Of a stretch of DNA of 64,000 nucleotides, positions 1 through 13,600 are shown in pieces (the stretch's first letter is position 1; every line of letters begins with the position of its first letter). The stretch is from NCBI GenBank assembly GCA_964019695.1, contig OZ026518.1:86113950-86177949 (forward strand), given 5' to 3'. The DNA is from Loripinus fragilis (lineage: Eukaryota; Mollusca; Bivalvia; Lucinida; Lucinidae). The notes beneath the pieces are model-generated. The model saw only the letters and a list, made by a program, of their open reading frames with translations. It was not told the DNA's origin and made no database searches. A program made the translations under genes and the position numbers.

Positions 1-2429
1 AAATATCAGAAAGCATTTTCATAAGTTTTTTTGAAATTCGGGTATGTAACTTCAATCAATGAATACTCCAATAGAACACACTGTATTTGTATATTTGTAT
101 ATTTACTTTTTGCTGAACTCTAGTCTCGTCTGCTGATAACTTTTTCAAACAGTTTGGACCCAGATCAGGCCCGACAAAATGTTGGGCCTGATCTGGATCC
201 AAACTGTTTGACACTTATCATATATCTGAATAAATTTTTTGAAAAGATTGATTCTGGGGGTTGATTTTGAAAAAAATCAGCAGAGGACAGAAAAGAAGGA
301 AAAATTTACCAGGGGGGCAAAGAATTATAATGTTTTTTCCATTACCATTCATTGTGAATGCATGTTCAGTGCAAATAAATCTTTCTTTCAGTAAAAGTTT
401 TAGGGTAGGCCCCATCTTTTAGTGGACTGTTGGGTTTAGAGCAGTGCTTCAGATAAGCTGCTTTTAGGGGTAAAATCAACACTATATAAATTATTTTTGG
501 CAAAAGCCAATTATTTTTCAAAAGATAGGGTACTGAATACCCAATTAATTTACAGAGTACCCTATTTATTTTAATATTAACTCTTTGCATGCTGTGTATT
601 TATCGTAATTTTCCATGAATTTTGTCATCTGTAGAAATTTCAACAGTACCTTTTTTAAAATATTCTTTCTTTCAGTAATAACATCAGCGTCGAACAATTT
701 GGACCCAGATCAGGGCTGACATTCTGCAAAGGTTTTCAGCAGATGACAAAATCTGCAGCTAGCAGGCAAAGATTTAAAGAGTGAAACTTCAATTTTCTGG
801 GTCAGAAAATCATGTCCACTGGTTGAGATAAACAAATTTTTTGAGCGTAAAATTATAAATATTTTCTTACCCATCGGTTTTAACGTATGTTTTGGGTGCT
901 CAAAAGACAGTTTTTTTGAGTTCATACAACATATGTTTTGGTTGAGAAATAAGAAAATTAGTTTTCGATACACACTCTTAACTAAAGTCCTGCATGTCAC
1001 TCATTTACTGAAGTAAAAAGGTATCTTTTTATGCTCAAAGCAATGGGAAGGCAAATGTTATCACTTATCATGTTATCACCTTACCTCAGGGTCGAAACTG
1101 TTTCTAAAGGTTACCAGCAGGCGACAAAATTCGCCGCCAGCAGGCAAAGAGTTTTAAAAGAGTGACACTTTCATGTCTACTAAATTGGAAATGAAGGAGA
1201 GAAATACCTAATAGCTGGAAACAATATCTGTGACACTGCCCCTGAAAAATCACAAACATATAAGGTTTCTTAGCAATACTGATCCGGATCCCCTGAAAAA
1301 TCACAAAGCTACCAAGCCAGCATTCAATGTTGGGCCACCATCAGCACGCCAGCGAAACTCCATTTAAATGGTGTTTCGCTAGCAGGCAGATGATGGCTCG
1401 CATATAGTAGTGGTATTTGGATTCTTTCTTCTCCCCTCACCAAAACAAAACCAAAAACGTCAGAGTTCGACCCCCTCTCGGTAAACTGTCTGGATCGGCG
1501 CATGAAAAATATTCGAAACTGTATTCTATTAGACTATATGAATGGCAAAAACTCTTTGCCTATTGGGTAATTTTTCATGCTATTTTGTTGTCAGTTGATA
1601 TTTTTCAAAATCAACTTTTCCAATGATTATTTCAGGTAAAAACTATCAGAGTGTCAAACAGTTAATTTTGATCCAGATTAGGCCCAACATTTTGTCTGGC
1701 CTGATCTTGGTCCAAATTACTTGCAAAGTTTATCAGCAGATAATTGGTGTAGGCATATTCTGATTTTTGTTGCAGTTCAAATAGCAAAACCTTCTCTGCA
1801 GAAACTCTTTTAAAAAAATTTAGAGCACTCTGCAATACTTTTGGCCTGCATTAAGCAATAATCGGTCTTAACACCCATTTTTGGTCTTCTTTTTGAGTTG
1901 CCGCTTAAGACAAGTTTTACTGTAATCATTTTGAATGTATTTTAAAGAGTGTTAATTTGTGAATAACTCCTGAAACCCATCATCGATTAAAATGAACTTA
2001 AAGCATTAAATTTTTAACTTTATTGGAAGGTCAAAATTTTATCAATGAAAGATTCCCTTCTTCTTATATCAGGAAACAGGAAAAGCATCAAAATGTGTGT
2101 CATGGACTTCATTAGTCATCGGGGAATCTCTCATTTTGATTAGCAGGTCTGTGATACAGGATGTATGTTTATTCGATGTTTATCTGTTTGTGCCCTTTCA
2201 TTCCATGACTTAAAATCTCCTCTACTTAAGAAATGTGTCAGCGACTAAATGTGTATGAAGCAGTAGCCTCTTTGAGTTAAGCTATACAATTAAAACTAAA
2301 GTGTTGGCTGCAGAATCCAACTCATGATGACATCATGGAAGCAAAGGAAGTTTATACATACAACTGTATTTTGAAAGATATATAGGGAAGTTAGAGTTGC
2401 GTTTTTAAAGTCTAATATTGTTAATATTT
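1..2429. other. Upstream region, repeat fragments, no gene seen
   Basis: Contains hairpin cores of the TTAA-flanked family (about 124-330, 680-775, 1085-1155, 1545-1765), a fragment of the foldback family (834-985) and the right part of a TA-flanked MITE (1803-1922). Short open frames here overlap these repeats and show no domain. No promoter could be recognised. Confidence 0.6.
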
Positions 2430-2450
2430 TTTTTTTCAAAGCATTTTCAG
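2430..2450 (+). promoter_or_regulatory. FGGY: Candidate splice acceptor upstream of the ATG
   Basis: A run of T followed by TTTTCAG ends 5 nt before the start codon. This is a good acceptor consensus and implies a 5' non-coding exon joined here. No upstream exon or core promoter could be identified in 1-2430. Confidence 0.55.
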
Positions 2451-2455
2451 AAATT

Positions 2456-2632
2456 ATGAAGTATGTGATTGGGGTTGATGTTGGTACTGCGAGTGTGCGG
2501 GCAGCTCTCGTCCAATCAGATGGCCGAATTTGTGCAACCGAAACAAAGTCTATCAGAATCTGGAACCCCCAACCAGACTTCTACCAACAGTCATCAGACG
2601 ATATATGGGAGGCAGTGACCTTCACTGTGAAG
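2456..2632 (+). CDS. FGGY: FGGY coding exon 1 (residues 1-59)
   Basis: Starts at the ATG and encodes [18 protein letters not shown] through [14 protein letters not shown]. It holds the N-terminal ATP-phosphate motif DVGT. The donor is AAG|GTACTT, leaving phase 0. A pyrimidine-rich tract ending in CAG lies at 2430-2450, so the biological exon probably begins at 2451 with a 5-nt non-coding lead. Confidence 0.95.
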
Positions 2633-4601
2633 GTACTTTTGCAGGTCCCAAATAAGAGTGTAACTGATTTGTTTGTTAGATTTGATTCTTTACGTCCCAT
2701 CAACAATATTTCAGTTAAACAGGGATGGGTCTTCCTGGGTTGAACCTTTACTAAGCTAGGATAAATGTGTCTTGCTCAAGGACCACAAGGCAGTGACGCT
2801 GGTTCGGCTCGAACCCGCGGCCGTTTGGTCTCGAGTCAAGCACTCTACCACTGAGTGTAACTGAATTTTTTTTATTTCTCAACCAAAACATATGTTGCGG
2901 GTACTCAAAAGAACCGACTCGATGAGACGGTTCTTTTGAGCACCCAAAACACATGTTTAAACTGATGGATAAGAAAATAATTGCAATTTTACACTCAAAA
3001 AGTTTGCTTAACTGGCCCTATGACTTGTCTTACTTAACTCTGTGTCTGCTAGCTGGGTAATATTTCATCTTTTTGTTGTCGTCTGCTGACTTTTTTCAAA
3101 AGTAACTTTTTCCAAAAAAAAATTCAGGAATACTACCAGAGTTTCAAGTGGTTTTGATCCAGATCAGGACAGACATTTTGTCAGTCCTGATCTGTGGGTT
3201 CAAACTGTTGGCAAAGGTAATCAGCAGATGACAAAAGTCACTGCTAGCAAGGAAAGAGTTAACTCATGTCTCACCAATTTTTTTGTCCTGAAAATATTGT
3301 CTGCTTTTTACATCTGCTGCATTTATTTAAGTGCACTTTAGACTTGATTTTATCATGGAAGCAAGCACTATGAATCCTGGTCATACTGATCTGGGTCCAT
3401 ATTGGTTGCAATATGGACTATCTAAGAAGTTAAGAACATAAGCAGGCAAGAGAGCAGATGACAAAAGCAATGACTGGCAGGAAAAGATATGCAAACTTTA
3501 GCAGTTTCAAATTGCTTATATTTTTAATCATCAGTTTAAGGAGGCTTGTATAGGGGTTTTAGGGATACAGGATATTTGCCATTTTACTTCCAGGGATATG
3601 GGATACTTGGTTCAATATTTTCGTTACTTCCAGGGATATTGAATATTTAGGAAAATTAATTATGGGGATATTTTCCTATTTGTAAGGGATATTTGCCTGT
3701 TTTCTTCAAGGGATATGGGATATTTGGTACCCCCTATACAAGCCTCTTTAAGCATATGTTTTGGGTAATGAAAAGAGCATTCTCATTGAGGCAGTTCTTT
3801 TGAATACCCACAACATAGGTTTTGATCAAGAAATCAGAAAATGAATTTTTAATTCGGCACCAGTTTAAACCATTGTCCTGCTTAATATGTTAATATGAGC
3901 AGCTCTAAGAGGTATAAGCTTGTTGTCAGGGTATGAAATAAGGGGCCAGTTACATGTACATTAAGCATATTTCCTAAATGCAGTAAAACCTGTCTTAAGC
4001 AGCCACTCAAAAGAAGACCAAAATTGGTTTTTAAGACTGATTATTGCTTAATGCAGGTCAAAAGTATTGCAGAATGCTCCTTGCATTCTGCAATACTTTG
4101 GACCTGCATTAAGCGATAATCAGTCTTTAAGACCTTTTTGAGGGTTTTACTGTATCTACTTCATAAATCCCATGTAAACTAAAGAGAGACAGAATTTATT
4201 CATGTTGGAAATATGTCTTACAACCTTTAATGAAATTGGCCCTTGACAAGTTATGTTCACAAAAATGGTTAAGATAAGCAAAATTGCAAACATAAATTGT
4301 GATTATTTTGCTATCTATCAGTTGAAACAAATAGTTTTTGGTAGTCCAAAGAACAATCTGATCGAGCACCCACATCATATGTTTTGGTTTGGAAATAACA
4401 AAAATAATTTTTAACTAGAACACAGTCTATGGCGCGCCATCACAAATCCCCATACTCTCGAAGAAATCTAATGGTATTTGACCTTTTGACCCCACCCCAA
4501 GGTTTGATTCTAGGAAGAATTTTTGACTTGTATCCTGTTCTACTTTAAAACCATCCTCTTTAATTTGATATGCCTCATGACCATGTTCAGAATTTTTTTT
4601 T

Positions 4602-4636
<35 letters not shown>

Positions 4637-7600
4637 GGCACCTCCAAGTCCCACCCCTGGGGCATGATCTAGGCACTCGAATGAAAATCATGTTTGATAT
4701 GTTTTATATCTTAAATTTGTGAGAAGACACACAAAGTCTGTTTTAAAAATCTTTGAAATTGACTTTGTAGTTGAAATTAAATTATATTTGACCATTTGGC
4801 CCCTCCCCAGGGGGCGGGGCCAAATATATTGTGCTGTTGCACGCCCCATTCATGTGAGTAACTCACACACCAAATTTGGTTGGATTTTGTCCAACAAATT
4901 AGAAGCAGATAGTGTGGCGAACAGATGGAAGGACAGACGGAGGCGATTGCAATATCCCCATTGCTTTTTATAAAAAAGGTTGGGATAATTACATGCTCCT
5001 ATCCGTCTTCAATACTTTAATGGGAGCAGCAAAGGCACTGGCAAGACTATGTATCTGAGCTGCCACTACTCACCTCTGCTATAAGTATTCCATTATATCA
5101 TGCTGGCTTAAATGTTCCGTCATTGTATATTCAACATTTTAAGTCAATTTACAGAAAATATGGGGCTTAATTTAAGAAACAACAACTTGTAAACAGAATT
5201 TTTTTAGAAAAAGTTTAGCACATAGTGTGCTTATTAGCAATAAGCATGAATATGGTATATCAAAATATGTCATTGCTGAATGTTTTCTTGAGCTCTGTTT
5301 TATTTTGAAGACTGTGATATCTAAGGGTGGGGTTCAGAAGGAAGATGTTGTTGGTCTTGGTTTTGATGCCACTTGTTCTCTCGTTGTCATGGATACAGAG
5401 GGGAAACCACTGTCTGTCTGCCCTACTGGTGAGTAAACTATTTAAATGGCTAGCATGCCAGGTGAATGGAAATATTTCTGAAATATGAGGAATCCACCAT
5501 AATTACATGTAGATTCCACCAGTGGAATGTCTGAAAGTCAGCAATTGATATAGTATCAAATTTTACTAATTACAAAGAGCTAAGTGTGTGCTTATTTAAG
5601 AAATAAATTTGATTTTAGGAATGTTCAAAGAATCATGAATACTTAGGGTCTCTTGCAAAGTAAGTGAAGCCCTTTCCGGCTTCAAATGAACTAGATATAA
5701 GGATATATGCACTTTTTAGATTAAATATGGCAATAGTGAAATTCCACCACTGGATTGGTTGAGATCAGATGTTAATATTATGTAATCCAACACATAAAAT
5801 TCCACCATTGGATTGATCAAGATCAGAAGTTAACCCTTTACTCCATACTTACGCCTTTTGACGCCTTTGAAATATCACGTATTTGAAAATATTATGGAAA
5901 ATGGAGCATTTGCTCATTTTGAGCAAATGCTCCATTTTCCATAATATTTTCAAAGTATTCAAAAATTAACTTAAATTTTTCTTGAATTTTTTCAATGTTT
6001 TCTAAAAATAGAAAACGAGGTCATGATCTAAAAATAGCCTGTGGAGTTAAGGGTTACTATTATGTTTACAAACAACACATATGAAGTACTCAGTATGCAC
6101 TTATAAGAGCATGTATGCTTATTAGTTCAGGCCCGAGGTTATGAAACTTTTTCATGCTCAACTCAAGTATGCATGAAATTTCAACTGCTCGTAAAATTTT
6201 AGACTAGAGTGCTGAAAAATAAAGATTTTCCTTTCAAACTCACAGATTCTATATTTATCATGCTAATTAATGTTCAAATGCCAACAATTGTTGGCATTTT
6301 AACATTTATAAGTATTATAAATTTCATGCTCAGTTGAGCTGAGCATGAAAAAATATATATAACCTCAAAGCCGGATATGGTATGTCATTGTTGAACATGG
6401 ATACTCTGTCTCTGGCAGGTAATTCTGAATGTAACATAATCATGTGGATGGACCACAGAGCTGCCAAGGAAACAGACACCATCAACGCCACAAAACATGA
6501 TGTTTTAAAGTATACAGGTGGTGCTATTTCTCTGGAGATGGAGCCTCCCAAACTATTGTGGCTCAAAAAGGTATGATATATGTTCTAAAATTCCGAACAC
6601 TTTTTTCTTTCTGTCCTCAGATAAAATATTGGTTGTCAAGTCTGGAATTCAGAAAACGCTTGTCAAAGTAACAAACAGGGAAGATCCTGATAAGTCTGGG
6701 TTTGTCCTGTTTGTCTGGTGTTCAAAATGTCTGAACATCTTATAAGAATCTATCATGAGTGTGTGGGTAGGATAGAAAAATCCGTCTTGAGGATTGCCGT
6801 TTGGCATAACGAGGCTTGCCGAGTGATGACAAATGGTGATCCAGAGGGACGGATTTTTCCATCCTACCCTCACACGAATAATGGATTCTTTTTCTTGCTC
6901 ACCACTGGTTTTATTTATTTATTTTAAAATAAGCTTGCAGAAACCCCTGAATACGTTAAGATGCAATTTCACATGATGACGTTACTTGACGTCCTGGGTA
7001 AGATAGCATCGGTAAGATAGGATTCTCCCTCCCAGGGTAAAATCTCAGATATCCTTATCAGGTGTGCAAGAATCCATATTATATAAATAACTGGGATTTT
7101 CTTATTGTAATGAACATAAGAAACCTATTCTGAACCAGAAAAATGGATGACTCTCCTGCAAGGTACCGTACTTGAAAATAAAAGAATGTCTTGAAAAATA
7201 CTTGAAATTAAGGACTGTCTTGAGATGTACTAAATGGCTGTCTTGAAAAGTACTTGAAAAATAAAAACTGCCTTGAGAAGGACTTGAAAAATAAGGATTT
7301 TCTTGAAAGTACTTGGAAATTAAGGGATGTTTTGAAAAGTGCATGGCATGAAGGAATGTCTTGAAATACTTCTTAAAAAATAAGGACTGTCTTGAAATTT
7401 ATGTACAAAATTATTAGATTCCAAGAAAAAATCTTCATCTCTTCAAGAGAAAACATTCGAGAATGATTCCAAACATTGCGTTTCAGATAGCATTTTTAAA
7501 TGCTTAAAACTTGACTACTCATCTTCAGAGACTGTTTCAGACCAGGGAATAAAGTCAAGAGCTATTTTCTTGGTGATTGCATACTCCTGCAGATCAGACT

Positions 7601-10600
7601 TACCTATGTGAATTAATTATTACAAATTCTAACACACCTCTCCTGTAGAGCCAATGCTAAAAAAACGTGATATATCAAACAATAATTCTCAGTTTTGAAA
7701 GATCGAGGAAAACACACACTAGCTGACGTCATTTGTTACTGCAAATTGCGTCAGTCATAGTGCTAGACGTTGTAACATCGTTTTTACGCTGGAAAGACGT
7801 TACAAATACATGTAAACGTATGCGACACAGTCCAACTATTGGCGGGATTATCTCAGTGCAATGGCAGTGGCAGCAAGTTGGAAGAAGCTGAAGACTTCAA
7901 ATGTATTTTCATCGTTTATTGTGTGTTAGAATCAAAATAGATCAGCTGCTCTATTGCGTGAATTGTTGAGTAATAATTCACTGTTTGTTGGTCAGTTGTA
8001 CAAGGATAAATCACTCACGCTACATGTTCGTGATTTGATCTTCTTCACAACTGACCTGCAAACAGTGAATTATTACTCAACAATTCACTGCTAGAGCTGA
8101 TCTATTTCTTATAATGAGAAATAAATGTAAAACAACAATTTCAAATTTGTTCAAATAAACATGAAACACCTCTTCTTTTACAAAACAGTGAAGAAGAAAC
8201 TCTTAATTATAAGTTGCAAAAAACAAATATGACCAGGAAATGTCACAATCACAGACCACAGACCAACCCACAGAATTGGGAGGAAGAGACACAGAACACA
8301 GACAGCCACACACTTAGTTTTGCTTTCAAGTTCAAGAAGAAAATTGATTCACTGGCAATGATCTAAAACTTAAATAAAATATTCACTCAGGGTTCTGCAC
8401 CCCTTGAAAGAATATTGTATATATATCTTAATGATGACATTTTCTATGTATAATTCTAACACACCCTGCCTATATAGCCAATGGTAAAGTCTATGATATA
8501 TTGAGTGACAAATCACTTGGCGGACTAGCATGACATTATTTAGCCCCATTTGGCTGTTATTTTTGATTTTTATGACTTCAACTATCCCATAAAATCTTGT
8601 TTTATTAACATTAAGTTTATGGGGTTATGTCACTTTTAGAACTAATGAATGCACAAAACATACGTCAAATTATGCTTTACTCTCCAAACAAGATTTACGT
8701 AAATTTCCAACACTCTGTTCAAGAAGGCATAATCTGAAGGAATTGTTCATATTTTCAATCTTTTTGTGTGTTAGAATCAAAATATATTTGTGCTGGCAGT
8801 GATTTGTTGCTTAATATATCACTGTCTGTTGGTCACCATCTGTTGGTCAGTTGTAAGTCACACTGGTAAATGTATACATCGATTTGCTGGTATTTATGTG
8901 TATTGCCGGTACTTCATAGACCGGAAGTGGTAGATATTGGTGTTGATACTATATAGAAAAACATGCCATATGCCTAAAGGACTATAGAATTAGATCATTT
9001 TTAAGTATTCAGTATATGCTAGCGATTTATGTAAGCATCCAGATTGGTACTCGAATCTATTCCTAAATGCTTACATAAATCGCCATATGCATGCCTAATA
9101 CTTAAAAATGGTCTAATGCTATAGTCCTTTAGGCATATGGCATGTTTTTCTATATATGATTTAACACCAATATCTACCACTTCCGGTCTATGAAGTACCG
9201 GCAATACGCTTAAATACCAGCAAATCGACATATACATTTACCAGTGTGTAAGTGGATAAATCACTTGCAATTTATGCTCGTGATTTATCCACTTTTAAAG
9301 ACTGACTTTCAGCCAGTGTTACATTAGAGCAACAAAATACTTCGAGTGCAAATGCTATTTCTTAAATTTATATGTACCATATATTACTTAATTTTTGTCA
9401 TTTATGCTAGTATGCATATACCTGCCTTTGCAGCTTGTATACCTTCTTGGTATTATCTATCTATCCACCTGTCCCCTTTTGAGCTCAAACTTTTTGTCTT
9501 GTGTGCAATGTTTTACCAATATCAGACCTGTCAGTCTGTGTACCTTATCTCACTCCGACCAAACATGCTGTGTTTCTTATCCCAACTATCCCTGCTGTGT
9601 TGCTTACCCATTAACCCTTAAGGCGCCAATCACGACTGCAGCAGACGACAAATTTTGCGACATTTTTCCCAATTTTCGACAAAAATAAGGTATGATATTA
9701 CATAAGAATCGTGATTCTCATGAAATATCATGCCTTATCTGTTATTCTTGAAAAAGCCGCAAAATTTGAAACTGTCGTCTGCTGCAAATTATAGGTGGCA
9801 CTTAATGGGTTAAACCACACTCTGGCTGTATTGTGTGCAATGCCTTATATCAATCAGTCCTGCAGTGTGCCATATATCACCCCAAACTGTGAGCCATGTC
9901 ATTTCTTAACCCAACCATACTTGCTGTGTTGTCAACAAGACCTAACCTCAATGTATGTATTCACTATATAGCTAAAGAATTCCACCAATCAAGCCATGTT
10001 TGGCCTAGTCATGTCCTAACTAATCAGCCTTCTTGTGTGCCTTTTCCGACCCTGCCAAGGCTGTTTGTGTGCTATGTCTTACTCCAAATAGTCCTGAAGT
10101 ATACAATATCCTACCAAACGAGCCGTGCTGTTTACCATGTCCTACCCAACCAGCTTGCTGTATGTTTTGTCTGACCCTGCAGATGCTTGCTGTATACCAT
10201 GTTTACCGTACCCAGTCTATTTTGTGCCATATCCTATTTGCTAGCCATGTTGTGTGCCTTGTCTCACTCTGCACAGGCTGGCCTTACTTAATTAGCCCTG
10301 CTGTGTATCCTGCTTAACCCAACCAGCCCTGTTGTGTACCATGTCCAACCCAACCAGCCCTGCTGGCTACTATGTCTAACCCAACCAGCCCTGCTGGCTA
10401 CCATATCTAACCCAACCAGCCCTGCTATGTACATGTCTAACCCAACCAGCCCTGATGTGTACCATGTCTAACCCTACCAGCCCTAATGTGTACCATGTCC
10501 TACCCAACCAGCCCTAATGTGTACCATGTCTCACCCAACCAGCCCTGATGTGTACCATGTCTCACCCTACCAGCCCTAATGTGTACCATGTCTCACCCAA

Positions 10601-13600
10601 CCAGCCCTAATGTGTACCATGTCTCACCCAACCAGCCCTAATGTGTACCATGTCTCACCCAACCAGCCCTAATGTGTACCATGTCTCACCCAACCAGCCC
10701 TAATGTGTACCATGTCTCACCCAACCAGCCCTAATGTGTACCATGTCTCACCCAACCAGCCCTAATGTGTACCATGTCTCACCCAACCAGCCCTAATGTG
10801 TACCATGTCTCACCCAACCAGCCCTGATGTGTACCATGTCTAACCCTTCCAGCCCTACTGGCTACCATGTCTAACCCAACCAGCCCTACTGGCTACCATG
10901 TCTAACCCAACCAGCCCTGTTGTGTACCATGTCTCACCCAACCAGCCCTACTGGCTACCATGTCTAACCCAACCAGCCCTGCTGTGTACCATGTCTAACC
11001 CAGCCAGCCCTGCTGTGCACCATGTCTAACCCAACAAGCCCTGCTGTGTACCATGACTAACCCAACCAGCCCAGCTGTGTGCCATGTCTAACCCAACCAG
11101 CCCTGGTGTGTATCATGTCTAACCCAAAAAGCCCTGGTTTATACCAGGACTCACCCAACTAGCCCTGCTGTGTACCATGTCTAACCCAACAAGCCCTGCT
11201 GTGTACCATAACTAACACAAGCAGCCCTGCTGTGTACCGTGTCTGACCCAACCAGCCCTGGAGGCTGGTTGGTGCCATGTCTAACCCAACCAGCCCTGCT
11301 GTGTACTATGTCTCACCCTACAAGCCCTGCTGTGTACCATGTCTAACCCAACTAGCCCTGCTGTATACCATGTCTAATCCAACCAGCCCAGCTGTGTGCC
11401 ATGTCTAACTAAACCAGCCCTGCTGTGTGCCATGTCTAACCCAGCCGGCCCTTCTGTGTACCATATCTCACCCAACCAGCCCCGCTGTGTACCATGTCTA
11501 ACCCAACAAGCCCTGCTGTATACCATGTCTAACCCGACCAGCCCAGCTGTTTGCCATGTCTAACCCAACAAGCCCTGTAGTGTATCATGTCTAACCCAAC
11601 AAGCCCTGCTGTGTACCATGTCTAACCCAACAAGTCCTGATGTGTACCATGTCTAACCCAACAAGCCCTGCTGTGTACCGTGTCTAATCCAACCAGCCCT
11701 GGTGTGTACCATGTCTAACCCAACCAGCCCTGCTGTGTACCGTGTCTTGCCCAAACAGCCCAGCTGTGTGCCATGTCTAACCCAGCAAGCCCTGCTGTGT
11801 GCCATGTCTAACCCAAACAGCTGTGCTGTGTACCTTGTCTACCCAACCAGCCCTGCTGTGTGCCATGTCTAACCCAACCAGCTCTGCTGTGTACCACATC
11901 TAATCCAACCAGCCCTGCTGTGTACAATGTCTAATCCTGCTGTGTATCATGTCCTTCCTTACCAACCTGGCTGTGCACCTTATCGTAGCTTGAGCAGGCT
12001 TGTGCAGCCTTGCTAAGTACCTTATTTTACACCAACCAGACCTGCTGTGTACCATGTCTAACCCAACCAGCCCTGCTGTGTACCATGTCTAACCCAACAA
12101 GCCCTGCTGTGTACCAAGTCTAACCCAACCAACCCAGCTGTGTGCCATGTCTAACCAAACAAGCCCAGCTGTGTGCCATGTCTAACCCAACAGGCCCTGC
12201 TGTGTACCATGTCTAACCCAAGCAGCCAAGCTGTGTGCAGTGTCTAACCCAACAAGCCCTGCTGTGTACTGTGTCTTATCCAACCAGCCCAACTATGTGC
12301 CGTGTCTATCCCAACCAGCCCTTGTGTGTACCATGTTTAACCCAACAAGCCCTGCTGTGTACCCTGTCTAACCCAACCAGCCCTGCTGTGTACCATGTCT
12401 AACCCAACAAGCCCTGCTGTGTTTCATGTCTAACCCAACCAGCCCTGCTGTGTACTATGCCTAACCAACCCAGCCTTGCTGTGTATTATGCCTAACCCAA
12501 CCAGCCCTGGTGTGTATCATGTCTATCACAATGAGCCCTGTCGTGTACCATGTCTAACCCAACAAGCCCTGCTGTATACCATGTCTAACCCGACCAGCCC
12601 TGGTGTGTACCATGTCTAACCCAACCAGCCCTGCTGTGTACCATGTCTTACCCAACCAGCCCTGCTGTATACCATCTCTAAACCAAACAAGCCTGGTGTG
12701 TACCATGTCTAATCCAACCAGCTGTGCTGTGGACCATGTCTAACCCAACAAACCCTGCTGTGTAACCAGCCCTGCTGTATACAATGTCTAACCCAACCAG
12801 CCCTGCTGTGTACCATGTCTAATCCAACAGGCCTGCTTTGTACCTTGTCTAACCCAAACAGGCCTGCTGTGTACCGTGTCTAACCCAACCAGCTCTGCTG
12901 TGTACCATGTCTAACCCAACCAGCCCTGCTGTGTACCATGTCTTACCCAACCAGCCCTGCTGTATACCATCTCTAAACCAATCAAGCCTGGTGTGTACCA
13001 TGTCTAATCCAACCAGCTGTGCTGTGGACCATGTCTAACCCAACAAACCCTTCTGTGTAACCAGCAGCTGTATACAATGTCTAACCTAACCAGCCCTGCT
13101 GTGGACCATGTCTAACCCAACCAGGCCTGCTGTGTACCTTGTCTAACCCAACCAGGCCTGCTGTGTACCTTGTCTAACCCAACCAGCCCTGCTGTGTACC
13201 ATGTCTAACCAAACCAGCTCTACTGGCTACCATGTCAAACCCAACCAGCCCTGCTGGCTACCATATCTAACCAAACCAGCCCTGCTATGTACATGTCTAA
13301 CCCAACCAGCCCTGCTGTGTACCATGTCTAACCCAACCAGCCCTGCTATGTACATGTCTAACCCAACCAGCCCTGTTGTGTACCATGTCTAACCCAACCA
13401 GCCCTGCTATGTACATGTCTAACCCAACCAGCCCTGCTGTGTACCATGTCTAACCCAACCAGCCCTGCTGTGTACCATGTCTAACCCCACCAGCCCTGCT
13501 GTGTACCATGTCTAACCCCACCAGCCCTGCTGTGTGCCATGTCTAACCCCACCAGCCCTGCTGTGTACCATGTCTAACCCCACCAGCCCTGCTGTGTGCC

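Noticed and set aside
5881..5957. Transcription terminator-like hairpin
   Set aside because: Eukaryotic intronic context; such perfect hairpins here are MITE cores.
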